From Prunus persica (taxonomy: Eukaryota > Streptophyta > Magnoliopsida > Rosales > Rosaceae): a stretch of 64,000 bases of DNA. Positions 40,753 to 53,830 of this stretch are shown here, one piece after another. The first letter of the stretch is position 1. Each line of letters starts with the position of its first letter. The notes under the pieces are model-generated. The model saw nothing but the letters and a program-made list of their open reading frames with translations. It was not told the origin of the DNA and did no database searches. The stretch covers positions 12,169,634-12,233,633 of the forward strand of contig NC_034011.1 of the NCBI RefSeq assembly GCF_000346465.2, read 5' to 3'. A program made the position numbers and the translations under genes.

Positions 40753-41989
40753 ATAATATGATGGAAGGAGTCATTTGGTGTCTTTTAACTGAAATCTAAT
40801 GGCAAAAACTGTGCAATACACCAACCACTCCATTTCAAAACGAACTTCCTACAAACCAGAATTGTCCAATTTCATGGACCAATCGATATCGGATTGGGTC
40901 CAAAACTTGGGCAACAACATAATATGATGGGAGGAGTTATTTGGTGACTTTTGAGTGAATCCAATGGCTAAAACTATGCAATACACTAACCACTCCATAT
41001 CAGAACGAACTTCGTACGAACCTAAATTGAAAATTTTCATTGACCAATCCATATCTAATTGAGTCCAAAACGTGGGGAGCATCATGCTATGGCAGGTGGA
41101 GTCATTTGGTGGCTTTTGAGTGAAATCCAATCTCTACAACTATGCAATACACCAACCACTCCATTTAATAACGACCTTCGTACGAACCTGAATTGTCCAA
41201 TTTCATGGACTAATCGATATCGGACTGAGTCCAAAACTTGGGGATCATCATAATACGGTGGGAGGAATCATTTGGTGGCCTTTGGGTGAAATCGAATGTC
41301 TACAACTATGCAATGTACCAACCACTCCATTTCATAATGAACTTCGTACAAACCTGAATTATCCAATTTCATGGACCAATGGATATCGGATTGAGTCCAA
41401 ATCTTGGGGAACATCATAATATGATGGGAGGAGTTATTTGGTGACTTTTGAGTGAATCCAATGGCTAAAACTATGCAATACACTAACCACTCCATTTCAG
41501 AACGAACTTCGTACGAACCAAAATTCTAAAATTTCATTGACCAATCGATATCGGATTGAGTCCAAAACTTGGGGATCATCATAATACGGTGGGAGGAGTC
41601 ATTTCGTAGGTTTTGAGTGAAATCCAATCTCTAAAACTATGCAATGCACCTACCGCTCCATTTCAGAACGAACTTCGTACGAACCTGAATTGTCCAATTT
41701 AATTGGCCAATCGATATCGGATTGAGTCCAAAACTTGGGGAACATCACAATATGATGGGAGGGGTCATGTGGTGTCTTTTGACCGAAATCCAATGGCTAA
41801 AACTATGCAATGCACCAACCACTCCATTTCAGAACGAACTTCGTACGAACCTGAATTGTCCAATTTCATGGACCAATCGATTTCGGATTGAGTCCAAAAC
41901 TTGGGGATCATCATAATATGATGGGAGGAGTCATTTGGTGTCTTTTGACTGAAATCCAATGGCTAAAACTACGCAATACACCAACCACT

Positions 41990-44900
41990 CCATTTTAGAA
42001 CGAACTTCGTACGAACATGAATTCTCCAATTTCATGGACCAATCGATATCAGATTGAGTCCAAAAGTTGGGGAACATCATAATACGGTGGGAGGAGTCAT
42101 TTGGTGGGTTTTGAGTGAAATCTAATCTCTACAACTATGCAATACACCAACCACTCCGTTTCATAATGAACTTCATACGAACCTGAATTGTCCAATTTCA
42201 GGGACCAATCGATATCGGATTGAGTCCAAAACATGGGGAACATCGTAATATGATGGGAGCAGTCATGTGGTGTCTTTTGACTGAAATCCAATCTCTACAA
42301 CTATGCAATACATCAACTACTCCATTTCATAACGAACTTCGTACGAACCTGAATTGTCCAATTTCATGCAACAATCGATATCGGATGTAGTCCAAAACTT
42401 GGGGATCATCATAATACAGTGGGAGGAGTCATTTCGTGGGTTTTGAGTGAAATCCAATCTCTACAACTATGCAATACACCAACCACCCTATTTCATAACA
42501 AACTTCGTACGAACCTGAATTGTCCAATTCCATGGACCAATCGATATCGGATTGAGTCCAAAACCTGGGGAACATCATAATACGGTGGGAGGAGTCATTG
42601 GGTCGGTTTTGAGTTAAATCCATTCTCTAGAACTATGCAATACACCAAACACTCCATTTCCGAACGAACTTCATACGACCCTGAATTGTCCAATTTAATG
42701 GACCAATCGATATCGGATTGAGTCCAAAACTTGGAGAACATCATAATATGATGGGAGGAGTTATTTGGTGACTTTTCAGTGAAATGCAATGGCTAAAACT
42801 ATGCAATACACTAACCACTCTATTTCAGAACGAACTTCGTACGAACCTAAATTGTAAAATTTCATTGACGCATCGATATCGGATTGAGTCCAAAACGTGG
42901 GGAGCATCATACTATGGTGGGTGGAGTCATTTGGTGGCTCTTGAGTGAAATTCAATCTCTACAACTATGCAAAACACCAACCACTCCATTTCATAACGAA
43001 CTTCGTACGAACCTGAATTGTCCAATTTCGTGGACTAATCGATATCGGATTGAGTCCAAAACTTGGGGAACATCATACTACGGTGGGAGGAGTCATTTCG
43101 TGGGTTTTGAGTGAAATCTAATCTCTACAACTATGCAATACACCAACCACCCTATTTCATAACGAACATCATACGAACCTGAATTGCCCAATTTCATGGA
43201 CCAATGGATATCGGATTGAGTCCAAAACTTGGGGAACATCACAATATGATGGGAGGGGTCATGTGGTGTCTTTTGACCGAAATCCAATGGCTAAAACTAT
43301 GCAATACACCAACCACTCCATTTCAGAAAGAACTTAGTACGAACCTGAATTGTCCAATTTCATGTACCAATCGATATCGGATTGAGTCCAAAACTTGGGG
43401 ATCATCACAATATGATGGGAGGGTTCATGTGGTGTCTTTTGGCTGAAATCCAATGGCTAAAACTATCCAATACACCAACCACTCCATTTCAGAAAGAACT
43501 TCGTACGAACATGAATTGTGCAATTTCATGGACCAATCGATATCGGATTGAGTCCAAAACTTGGGGAACATCATAATACGGTGGGAGGAGTCATTTGGTA
43601 GGTTTGGAGTGAAATCTAATCTCTACAACTATGCAATACACCAACCAATCCATTTAAGAACGAACTTCGTACGAACATGAATTGTCCAATTTCATGGACC
43701 AATCGATATCAGATTGAGTCCAAAACTTGGGGAACATCATAATACGGCGGGAGGAGTCATTTGGTGGGTTTTGAGTGAAATCTAATCTCTACAACTATGC
43801 AATACACCAACCACTCCGTTTCATAATGAACTTCATACGAACCTGAATTGTCCAATTTCAGGGACCAATCGATATCGGATTGAGTCCAAAACATAGGGAA
43901 CATCGTAATATGATGGGAGCAGTCATTTGGTGTCTTTTGACTGAAATCCAATCTCTGCTACTATGCAATACATCAACTACTCCATTTCATAACGAACTTC
44001 GTACGAACCTGAATTGTCCAATTTCATGCAACAATCGATATCGGATTGAGTCCAAAACTTGGGGAACATCATAATACGGTGGGAGGAGTCATTTGGCAGA
44101 TTTTGAGTGAAATCCAATCTCTACAACTATGCAACCACCAACCACTCCATTTCAAAAGGAACTTCCTACGAACCGGAATTGTCCAATTTCATGGACCAAT
44201 CGATATCGGATTGAGTCCAAAGGTTGGGGATCATCATAATATGGTGGGAGGAGTCATTTCGTGGGTTTTGAGTGAAATCCAATCTCTACAACTATGCAAT
44301 ACACCAACCACTCGATTTCATAACGAACTTCATACGAACCTGAATTGCCCAATTTCATGTACAAATGGATATCGGATTGAGTCCAAAACTTGGGGATCAT
44401 CATAATACGGTGGGAGGAGTCATTTGGTGTCTTTTGACCGAAATCCAATGGCTAAAACAATGCAGTACCCCAACCACTCCATTTGAGATCGAACTTCGTT
44501 CGGACCTGAATTGTCCAATTGAATGGACCAATCGATATCGGATTGAGTCCGAAACTTGGCAGGAGTCATTTGGCAGGTTCTGTGTGAAATCCAATCTCTA
44601 CAACTATGCAATACACCAACCACTCCGTTTCATAACGAACTTCGTACGAACCTGAATTGTCCAATTTCAGGGAGCAAATCGATATCGGATTGAGTCCCAA
44701 ACTTTGGGAACATCATAATATGATGGGAGAAGTCATTTGGCGTCTTTTGACTGAAATCCAATGGCTAAAACTATGCAATAAACCAACCAGTCCATTTCAG
44801 AACGAACTCGTTCAAACCTGAATTGTCCAAGTTCATGGACCAATCGATATTGAATTGAGTCCAAAACTTGGGGATCATCATAATACGGTGGGAGGAGTCA

Positions 44901-45358
44901 TTTCGTGGGTTTTGAGTAAAATCCAATCTCTACAACTATGCAATACACCAACCACTCCATCTCAGAACGAACTTCGTACGAACCTGAATTGTCAAATTTC
45001 TTGGACCAATCGATATCGGATTGATTCCAAAACTTGGGGATCATCATAATATGGTGGGAGGAGTCATTTGGTGGGTTTTGAGTGAAATAAAATCTCTACA
45101 ACTATGCAATACACCAACCACTCCATTTCATAATGAACTTCATACGAACCTGAATTGTCCAATTTCACGGACCAATCGATATCGGATTGAGTCCAAAACA
45201 TGGGGAACATCGTAATATGATGGGTGCAGTCATTTGGTGTCTTTTGACTGAAATCCAATCTCTACAACTATGCAATACATCAACTACTCCATTTCATAAC
45301 GAACTTCGTACGAAACTGAATTGTCCAATTTCATGCAACAATCGATATCAGATTGAGT
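41990..45358 (+). repeat. 10-mer higher-order duplication, three copies
   Basis: 41990-42392 and 43650-44052 are near-identical (offset 1660 = 10 x 166). A third copy lies at 45060-45358 (about 8 monomers minus 21 bp further on). Shared marks are AAAACATGGGGAACATCG (the middle copy has ATAGGG), GATGGGAGCAGTC, ATACATCAACTACTCC and TTTCATGCAACAATCG. A 22-bp loss near 44556 (ACTTGG joined to CAGGAGTC) explains most of the irregular third spacing. Confidence 0.85.
42884..43049 (+). repeat. Representative type C satellite monomer
   Basis: This unit shows a third, less common haplotype: AACGTGGGGAGCATCATAC, TATGGTGGGTGGAGTC and GTGGC. The same combination recurs near 6809, 17950, 18290, 19110, 21270, 23840, 24320, 28509, 31240, 35825, 35966, 37461 and 41085. 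In several of these the preceding unit carries a matching variant, TTGTAAAATTTCATTGACC, so the two are probably inherited as a linked pair. Confidence 0.75.
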
Positions 45359-46453
45359 CCAAAACTTGGGGATCATCATAATACGGTGGGAGGACTCACT
45401 TCGTGGGCTTTCAGTGAAATCCAATCTCTACAACTATGCAACACACTAACCACTCCATCTCAGAACGAATTTTGTACGAACCTGAATTTTTCAATTTCAT
45501 GTTCCAATCGATATCAGATTGAGTCCAAAACTTGGGGATCGTCATACTATGGTGGGTGGAGTCATTTGGTGGCTTTTGAGTGAAATCCAACGGGTAAAAC
45601 TATGCAATACACCAACCACTCCATTTCATAGCGAACTTCGTACGAACCTGAATTGTCCAATTTCATGGACCAATCGATATCGGATTGAGTCCAAAACATT
45701 GGGAACATCATAATACGGTGGGAGGAGTCATTTGGTGTCTTTTCAGTGAAATCCAATCTCTACAACTATGCAACACACCAACCACTCCATTTTAGAACGA
45801 ACTTCGGACGAACCTGAATTGTCCAATTTCATGGACCAATCGATATCGGATTGAGTCCAAAACTTGGGGATCATGATAATACGGTGGGAGGAGTCTTTTC
45901 GAGGGTTTTGAGTGAAATCCAATCTTTACAACTATGCAATAAACCAACCACCCTATTTCGTAACGAACTTCGTACGAACATGAATTGTCCAATTTCATGG
46001 ACCAATCGATATCGGATTGAGTCCAAAACTTGGGGAACACTATGATATGATGGGAGGAGTCATTTCGTGGGTTTTGAGTGAAATCCTATCTCTACAACTA
46101 TGCAATACCCCAACCACTCTATTTCATAACGAACTTCGTACGTACCTGAATTGTCCAATTTCGTATACCAATCGATATCGGATTGAGCCCAAAACTTGGG
46201 GAACATCATAAAATGATGGGAGGAGTCATTTGGTGACTTTTGAGTGAAATCCAATGGCTAAAACTATGCAATACACTAACCACTCCATTTCAAAACGAAC
46301 TTCATACGAACCTGAATTGTCCAATTTCATGGACCAATCGAGATCGGATTGAGTCCACAACTTGGGGAACATCATAACACGGTGGGAGGAGCCATTTGGT
46401 GGCTTTTGAGTGAAATCCAATCTCTACAACTATGCAATACACCAACCATTCTA

Positions 46454-49129
46454 TTTCATAACGAACTTCGTACATACCTAAATTGTCCAATTTCGTGTAC
46501 CAATCGATATCGGATTGAGCCCAAAACTTAGGGAACATCATAAAATGATGGCAGGAGTCATTTGGTGACTTGTGAGTGAAATCCAATGGTTAAAACTATG
46601 CAATACACTAACCACTCCATTTCAGAACGAACTTCATACGAACATGAATTGTCCAATTTCATGGACCAATCGATATCGGATTGAGTCCAAAACTTGGGGA
46701 ACACCATAATATGATGGGAGGACTCATTTGGTGTCTTTTGACTGAAATCCAATGGCTAAAACTATGCAATACAACAACCACTCCATTTCAGAATGAACTT
46801 CGTACGAACCTGACTTGTCCAATTTCATGGACTAATCGATATCGAATTGAGTCCAAAACTTGGGGAACATCATAATACGGTGGGAGGAGTCATTTGGTGT
46901 GTTTTGAGTGAAATTCAATCTCTACAACTATGCAATACACCAACCACTCCATTTCATAATGAACTTCGTACGAACCGGAATTGTCCAATTTCATGGGCCA
47001 ATCGATATCGGATTGAGTCCAAAACTTGGGGATCATCATAATACGGTGGGAGGAGTCATTTGGTGGGTTTTGAGTGAAATCCAATCTCTACAACTATGCA
47101 ATACCCCAAACACTCCATTTCATAACGAACTTCGTACATACCTGAATTGTCCAATTTCGTGTACCAATCGATATCAGATTGAGCCCAAAACTTAGGGAAC
47201 ATCATATTATGATGGCAGGAGTCATTTGGTGACTTTTGAGTGAAATCCAATTGCTAAAACTATGAAATACACTAACGACTCCATTTTAGAACGAACTTCG
47301 TACGAACCTGAATTGTCAAATTTCATGGACCAATAGATATCAGATTGAGTCCACAACTTGGGGGACATCATAAGACGGCGGGAGGAGTCATTCGGTGGCT
47401 TTTGAGTGAAATCCAATCTCTACAACAATGCAATACACCAACCAGTCCATTTCGTAATGAACTTCGTACGAACCTGAATTGTCCAATTTCTTGGACCAAT
47501 CAATATCGGATTGAGTCCAAAACTTCGGGAACGTCATAATACGGTGGGAGGAGTCATTTGGTGGGTTTTGAGTGAAATCCAATGGCTAAAACTATGCAAT
47601 ACACTAACCACTCCATTTCATAACGAACTTCGTACATACCTAAATTGTCCAATTTCGTGTACCAATTGATATCGGATTGAGCCCAAAACTTAGGGAACAT
47701 CATAAAATGATGGGAGGAGTCATTTGGTGACTTGTGAGTGAAATCCAATGGTTAAAACTATGCAATACACTAACCACTCCATTTCAGAACGAACTTCATA
47801 CGAACATGAATTGTCCAATTTCATGGACCAATCGATATCGGATTGAGTCCAAAACTTGGGGAACACCATAATATGATGGGAGGAGTCATTTTGTGGGTTT
47901 TGAGTGAAATCCAATCTCTACAACTATGCAATACTCCAACCACTCCACTTCAGAACGAACCTCGTACGAACCTGAATTGTCCAATTTCATGTACCAATCG
48001 ATATCGGATGGAGTCCAAAAGTTAGGGAACATCATAATATGATGGGAGGACTCATTTGTTGAATTTTGAGTGAAATCCAATGGCTAAAACTATGCAATAC
48101 AGTAACCACTCCATTTCAGAACGAACTTCGTACAAACGTGAATTATCCAATTTCATGGAGCAATCAATATCGGATTGAGTCCAAAACTTGGGGAACACCA
48201 TAATATGATGGGAGGAGTCATTTGGTGTCTTTTGACTGAAATCCAACGGCTAAAACTATGCAATACAACAACCACTCCATTTCAGAATGAACTTCGTACG
48301 AACCTGACTTGTCCAATTTCATGGACTAATCGATATCGAATTGAGTCCAAAACTTGGGGAACATCATAATACGGTGGGAGGAGTCATTTGGTGTGTTTTG
48401 AGTGAAATTCAATCTCTACAACTATGCAATACACCAACCACTCCATTTCATAATGAACTTCGTACGAAGCGGAATTGTCCAATTTCATGGACCAATCGAT
48501 ATCGGATTGAGTCCAAAACTTGGGGATCATCATAATACGGTGGGAGGAGTCATTTGGTGGGTTTTGAGTGAAATCCAATCTCTACAACTATGCAATACCC
48601 CAACCACTCCATTTCATAACGAACTTCGTACATACCTGAATTGTCCAATTTCGTGTACCAATCGATATCAGATTGAGCCCAAAACTTAGGGAACATCATA
48701 CTATGATGGCAGGAGTCATTTGGTGACTTTTGAGTGAAATCCAATGGCTAAAACTATGAAATACACTAACCACTCCATTTTAGAACGAACTTCGTACGAA
48801 CCTGAATTGTCAACTTTCATGGACCAATAGATATCAGATTGAGTCCACAACTTGGGGAACATCATAAGACGGCGGGGGGAGTCATTCGGTGGCTTTTGAG
48901 TGAAATCCAATCCCTACAACAATGCAATACACCAACCAGTCCATTTCGTAATGAACTTCGTACGAACCTGAATTGTCCAATTTCTTGGACCAATCAATAT
49001 CGGATTGAGTCCAAAACTTGGGGAAACGTCATAATACGGTGGGAGGAGTCATTTGGTGGGTTTTGAGTGAAATCCAATGGCTAAAACTATGCAATACACT
49101 AACCACTCCATTTCATAACGAACTTCGTA
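46454..49129 (+). repeat. Overlapping 7-mer and 9-mer higher-order copies
   Basis: 46670-47634 recurs at 48164-49129 with offset 1494 (9 x 166) and only a few differences. Independently, 46454-46724 recurs at 47616-47886 with offset 1162 (7 x 166). Marks include TTCGTACATACC, TTTCGTGTACCAAT, GAGCCCAAAACTTAGGG and GACTTGTGAGTG. One extra base (GGGGAAACG near 49023) separates otherwise equal spacing. Confidence 0.88.
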
Positions 49130-49171
49130 CGAACCTGAATTGTCCAATTTCATGGACCAATCGATATCGGA

Positions 49172-49337
49172 TTGAGTCCAAAACTTGGGGATCATCATAA
49201 TACGGTGGGAGGAGTCATTTGGTGGGTTTTGAGTGAAATCCAATCTCTACAACTACGTAATACACCAACCACTCCATTTCATAACGAACTTCGTACGAAC
49301 CTAAATTGTCAAATTTCGTGGACCAATCGATATCGGA
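49172..49337 (+). repeat. Representative type B satellite monomer
   Basis: This 166-base unit shows the type B haplotype: GGGGATCATCATAATACGG, TGGGAGGAGTC, GTGGGTTTTGAGTG, ATCCAATCTCTACAAC, CACCAACCACTCC and TTTCATAACG. These variants travel together in most B units. ACGGTGGG replaces ATGATGGG, so the CATCAT/ATGATG dyad of type A is lost. The right half (CGTACGAACCTG through GATATCGG) is shared with type A. Confidence 0.85.
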
Positions 49338-49669
49338 TTGAGTCCAGAACTTGGGGGACATCATAAAACGGTGGGAGGAGTCATTTGGTGGCTTTTGAGT
49401 GAAATCCAATCTCTTCAACCATGCAATACACCAACCACTCCGTTTCAGAACGAACTTCGTACAAACCTGAATTGTCCAATTTCGTGGACCAATTGATATC
49501 GGATTGAGTACAAAACTTGGGGAACATCATAACACGGTGGGATGAGTCATTTAGTGGCTTTTGAGTGAAATCCAATCCCTACAATTATGCAATTCACCAA
49601 CCACTCCATTTCATAACGAACTTCGTACGAACCTATATTGTCCAATTTCATGGACCAATCGATATCGGA

Positions 49670-50295
49670 TTGAGTCCAAAACTTCGGGAACGTCATAATA
49701 CGTTGGGAGGAGTGATTTGGTGGTTCTTGAGTGAAATCCAATTTTTAAAACTATGCAGTAAACCAACCACTCCATTTCATAACAAACTTCGTACGAACCT
49801 GAATTGTCCAATTTCATGGACCAATCGATATCGGATTGAGTCCAAAACTTTGGGAGCAACATAATATGATGGGAGGAGACATTTGGCGACTTTTGAGTGA
49901 AATCCAATGGCTAAAGCTATGCAATACACTAACCACTCCATTTCGTAACAAACTTCGTACGAACCTGAATTGTCCCATTTCATGGACCAATCGATATCAG
50001 ATTGTGTCCAAAACTTGGGGAACACCATCATATGATGGGAGGAGTCATTTGGTGACTTTTGAGTGAAATCCAATGGCTAAAACTATGCAATACACTAACG
50101 ACTCCATTCCAGAACGAACTTCGTACGAACCTGAATTGTCCAATTTCATGGACCAATCGATATCGGATTCAGTCCAAAACGTGGGGATCATCATAATACG
50201 GTGGGAGGAGTCATTTGGTAGGTTTTGAGTGAAATCCAATCTCTACAACTATGCAATACACCAACCACTCCATTCATAACGAACTTCGTACGAAC
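49670..50295 (+). repeat. 14-mer higher-order block, left copy, left of gap
   Basis: Units here are repeated at about 52000-52625 with offset 2329. Marks are TTTGGGAGCAACATAAT, TCCCATTTCATGG, ACACCATCATATGATGG, CCATTCCAGAACG and ATTCAGTCCAAAACGTGG. The expected 14-mer offset is 2324; the 5-base excess is traced to the N gap. Confidence 0.85.
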
Positions 50296-50645
50296 NNNNN
50301 NNNNNNNNNNNNNNNNNNNNNNNNNNNNNNNNNNNNNNNNNNNNNNNNNNNNNNNNNNNNNNNNNNNNNNNNNNNNNNNNNNNNNNNNNNNNNNNNNNNN
50401 NNNNNNNNNNNNNNNNNNNNNNNNNNNNNNNNNNNNNNNNNNNNNNNNNNNNNNNNNNNNNNNNNNNNNNNNNNNNNNNNNNNNNNNNNNNNNNNNNNNN
50501 NNNNNNNNNNNNNNNNNNNNNNNNNNNNNNNNNNNNNNNNNNNNNNNNNNNNNNNNNNNNNNNNNNNNNNNNNNNNNNNNNNNNNNNNNNNNNNNNNNNN
50601 NNNNNNNNNNNNNNNNNNNNNNNNNNNNNNNNNNNNNNNNNNNNN
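50296..50645. other. Assembly gap (350 N)
   Basis: 350 unspecified bases lie between ...CTTCGTACGAAC and TTTCATGGACC... . In monomer phase these flanks are 13 bases apart, so a true insert should be 13 + n x 166; n = 2 gives 345. A homologous stretch 14 monomers downstream also predicts 345 once a one-base deletion (near 50274) and a one-base insertion (near 50690) at the contig edges are counted. Nothing can be said of the missing bases beyond their likely being two satellite monomers plus 13 bp. Confidence 0.97.
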
Positions 50646-51170
50646 TTTCATGGACCAATCGATATCGGATTGAGTCCAAAACTTGGGGAAACATCATAAT
50701 ATGATGGGAGGAGTCAGTTGGTGACTTTTGAGTGAAATCCAATGGCTACAACTATGCAATACGCGGAGCACTCCATTTCAGAGCGAACTTCGTACGAACT
50801 TGAATTGTCCAATTTCATGGACCAATCGATATCGGATTGAGTCCAAAACTTGGGGAACATCGTAATACGGTGGGAGGAGTCATTTAGTGGCTTTTGAGTG
50901 AAATCCAATCTCTACAACTATGCAATAGACCAACCACTCCATCTCATAACGAACTTCGTACAAACCTGAATTGTCCAATTTCATGGACCAATTGATATCA
51001 GATTGAGTCCAAAACTTTGGGAACAACATAATATGATGGGAGGAGTCATTTGGTGACTTTTGAGTGAAATCCAATGGCTAAAACTATGCAATACACTAAC
51101 CACTCCATTTCATAAAGAACTTCGTACGAACCTGAATGGTCCCATTTCATGGACCAGTCGATATCGGATT
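50646..51170 (+). repeat. 14-mer block, left copy, right of gap
   Basis: This carries the rare CGGAGCACTCC variant with TTTCAGAGCG (50760) that also occurs near 53090, 53697 and 54534. The 50700-51170 order (CGGAGCACTCC, TTTAGTGGC, CCATCTCATAACG, TTTGGGAACAACAT, TTTCATAAAGAAC, GAATGGTCCCATTTC) is repeated at about 53640-54110. Confidence 0.85.
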
Positions 51171-51999
51171 GATTCCAAAACTTGGGGAATATGATAATAT
51201 GATGGGAGGAGTCATTTGGTGACTTTTGAGTGAAATCCAATGGCTAAAACTACGCAATACACTAACCACTCCATTCCAGAACGAACTTCGTACGAACCTG
51301 AATTGTCCAATTTCATGGACCAATCGATATCGGATTCAGTCCAAAACTTGGGGATCATCATAATACGGTGGGAGGAGTCATTTGGTGGGTTTTGATTGAA
51401 ATCCAATCTCTACAACTATGTAATACAGCAACCACTTTAGTTCATAACGAACTTCGTACGAACCTGAACTGTCCAATTTCGTGGACCAATCTATATCGGA
51501 TTGAGTCCAAAACTTGGGGAACATCATAATATGATGGGAGGAGTCATTTGGTGACTTTTGAGTGAAATCCAATGGCTAAAACTACGCAATACACAAACCA
51601 CTCCATTCCAGAACGAACTTCGTACAAACCTGAACTGTCCAATTTCACAGACCAATCGATATCGGATTTAGTCCAAAACCTGGGGATCATCATAATACGG
51701 TGGGAGGAGTCATTTGGTGGGTTTTGAGTGAAATCCAATCTCTACAACTATGAAATACACCAACCACTCCATTTCATAACGAACTTCGTACGAACCTGAA
51801 TTTTCCAATTTCATGGACCAATCGATATCGGATTCAATCGAAAACTTGGAGATCATCATAATACGGTGGGAGGAGTCATTTGGTAGGTTTTGAGTGAAAT
51901 CCAATCTCTACAACTATGCAATACACCAACCACTCCATTTGATAACAAACTTCGTACGAACCTGAATTGTCCAATTTCAGGGACCAATCGATATCGGAT

Positions 52000-53240
52000 T
52001 GAGTCCAAAACTTGGGGATCATCATAATACGGTAGGAGGAGTCATTTGGTGTGTTTTGAGTGAAATCCAATCTCTACAACTATGCAATACAACAACCACT
52101 CCATTTCATAACAAACTTCGTACGAACCTGAATTGTCCAATTTCATGGACCAATCCATATCGGATTGAGTCCAAAACTTTGGGAGCAACATAATATGATG
52201 GGAGGAGACATTTGGTGACTTTTGAGTGAAATCCAATGGCTAAAACTATGCAATACACTAACCACTCCATTTCGTAACAAACTTCGTACGAACCTGAATT
52301 GTCCCATTTCATGGACCAATCGATATCAGATTGTGTCCAAAACATGGGGAACACCATCATATGATGGGAGGAGTCATTTGGTGACTTTTGAGTGAAATCC
52401 AATGGCTAAAACTATGCAATACACTAACCACTCCATTCCACAACGAACTTCGTACGAACCTGAATTGTCCAATTTCATGGACCAATCGATATCGGATTCA
52501 GTCCAAAACGTGGGGATCATCATAATACGGTGGGAGGAGTCATTTGGTAGGTTTTGAGTGAAATCCAATCTCTACAACTATGCAATACACCAACCACTCC
52601 ATTTCATAACGAACTTCGTACGAACCTGAATTGTCCAATTTCATGGACCAATCGATATCGGATTGAGTCCAAAACTTGGGGGACATCATAATACGGTGGG
52701 AGGAGTCATTTGGTGGCTTTTGAGTGAAATCCAATCTCTACAACTATGCAATACACTAACCACTCCATTTCAGAACGAACTTCATACGAACCTGAATTCT
52801 CCAATTTCATGGACCAATTGATATCGGATTGAGTCCAAAACTTTGGGAACAACATAATATGATGGGAGGAGTCATTTGGTGACTTTTGAGTGAAATCCAA
52901 TGGCTAAAACGATGCAATACACTAACCACTCCATTTCATAACGAACTTCGTACGAACCTGAATTGTCCCACTTCATGGACTAATCGATATCGGATTGAGT
53001 CCAAAACTTGGGGAACATCACAATATTATGGGAGGACTCAGTTGGTGACTTTTGAGTGAAATCCAATGGCTAAAACTATGCAATACGCGGAGCACTCCAT
53101 TTCAGAGCGAACTTCGTACGAACTTGAATTGTCCAATTTCATGGACCAATCGATATCGAATTCAGTCCAAAACTTGGGGAACATGATAATACGGTGGGAG
53201 GAGTCATTTGGTGACTTTTGAGTGAAATCCAATGGCTAAA
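52000..53240 (+). repeat. 14-mer block, right copy
   Basis: Equivalent to 49670-50910 with offsets 2329 (left of gap) and 2324 (right of gap). It ends with the CGGAGCACTCC unit near 53090. Confidence 0.8.
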
Positions 53241-53830
53241 ACTATGCAATACACTAACCACTCCATTCCAGAACGAACTTCGTACGAACCTGAATTGTCC
53301 AATTTCATGGACCAATCGATATCGGATTCAGTCCAAAACTTGGGGATCATCATAATACGGTGGGATACACCAACCACTCCATTTCAGAACGAACTTCATA
53401 CGAACCTGAATTCTCCAATTTCATGGACCAATTGATATCGGATTGAGTCCAAAACTTTGGGAACAACATAATATGATGGGAGGAGTCATTCGGTGACTTT
53501 TGAGTGAAATCCAATGGCTAAAACTATGCAATACACTAACCACTCCATTTCATAACGAACTTCGTACGAACCTGAATTGTCCCACTTCATAGACTAATCG
53601 ATATCGGATTGAGTCCAAAACTTGGGGAACATCACAATATTATGGGAGGACTCAGTTGGTGACTTTTGAGTGAAATCCAATGGCTAAAACTATGCAATAC
53701 ACGGAGCACTCCATTTCAGAGCGAACTTCGTACGAACTTGAATTGTCCAATTTCATGGACCAATCGATATCGAATTCAGTCCAAAACTTGGGGAACATGA
53801 TAATACGGTGGGAGGAGTCATTTAGTGGCT
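52700..53830 (+). repeat. 4-mer duplication with a 50-bp deletion in the second copy
   Basis: The CGGAGCACTCC unit and its neighbours at 52.75-53.21 kb recur at 53.37-53.82 kb. The offset is 614, i.e. 664 minus 50. The missing 50 bases are visible near 53365, where CGGTGGGA joins TACACCAACC. Shared marks are TTTGGGAACAACAT, TCCCACTTCAT, ACATCACAATATTATGGG and GGACTCAGTTGG. Confidence 0.88.

Noticed and set aside
50191..50742. Open frames spanning the N gap
   Set aside because: They consist mostly of undetermined residues read through N.
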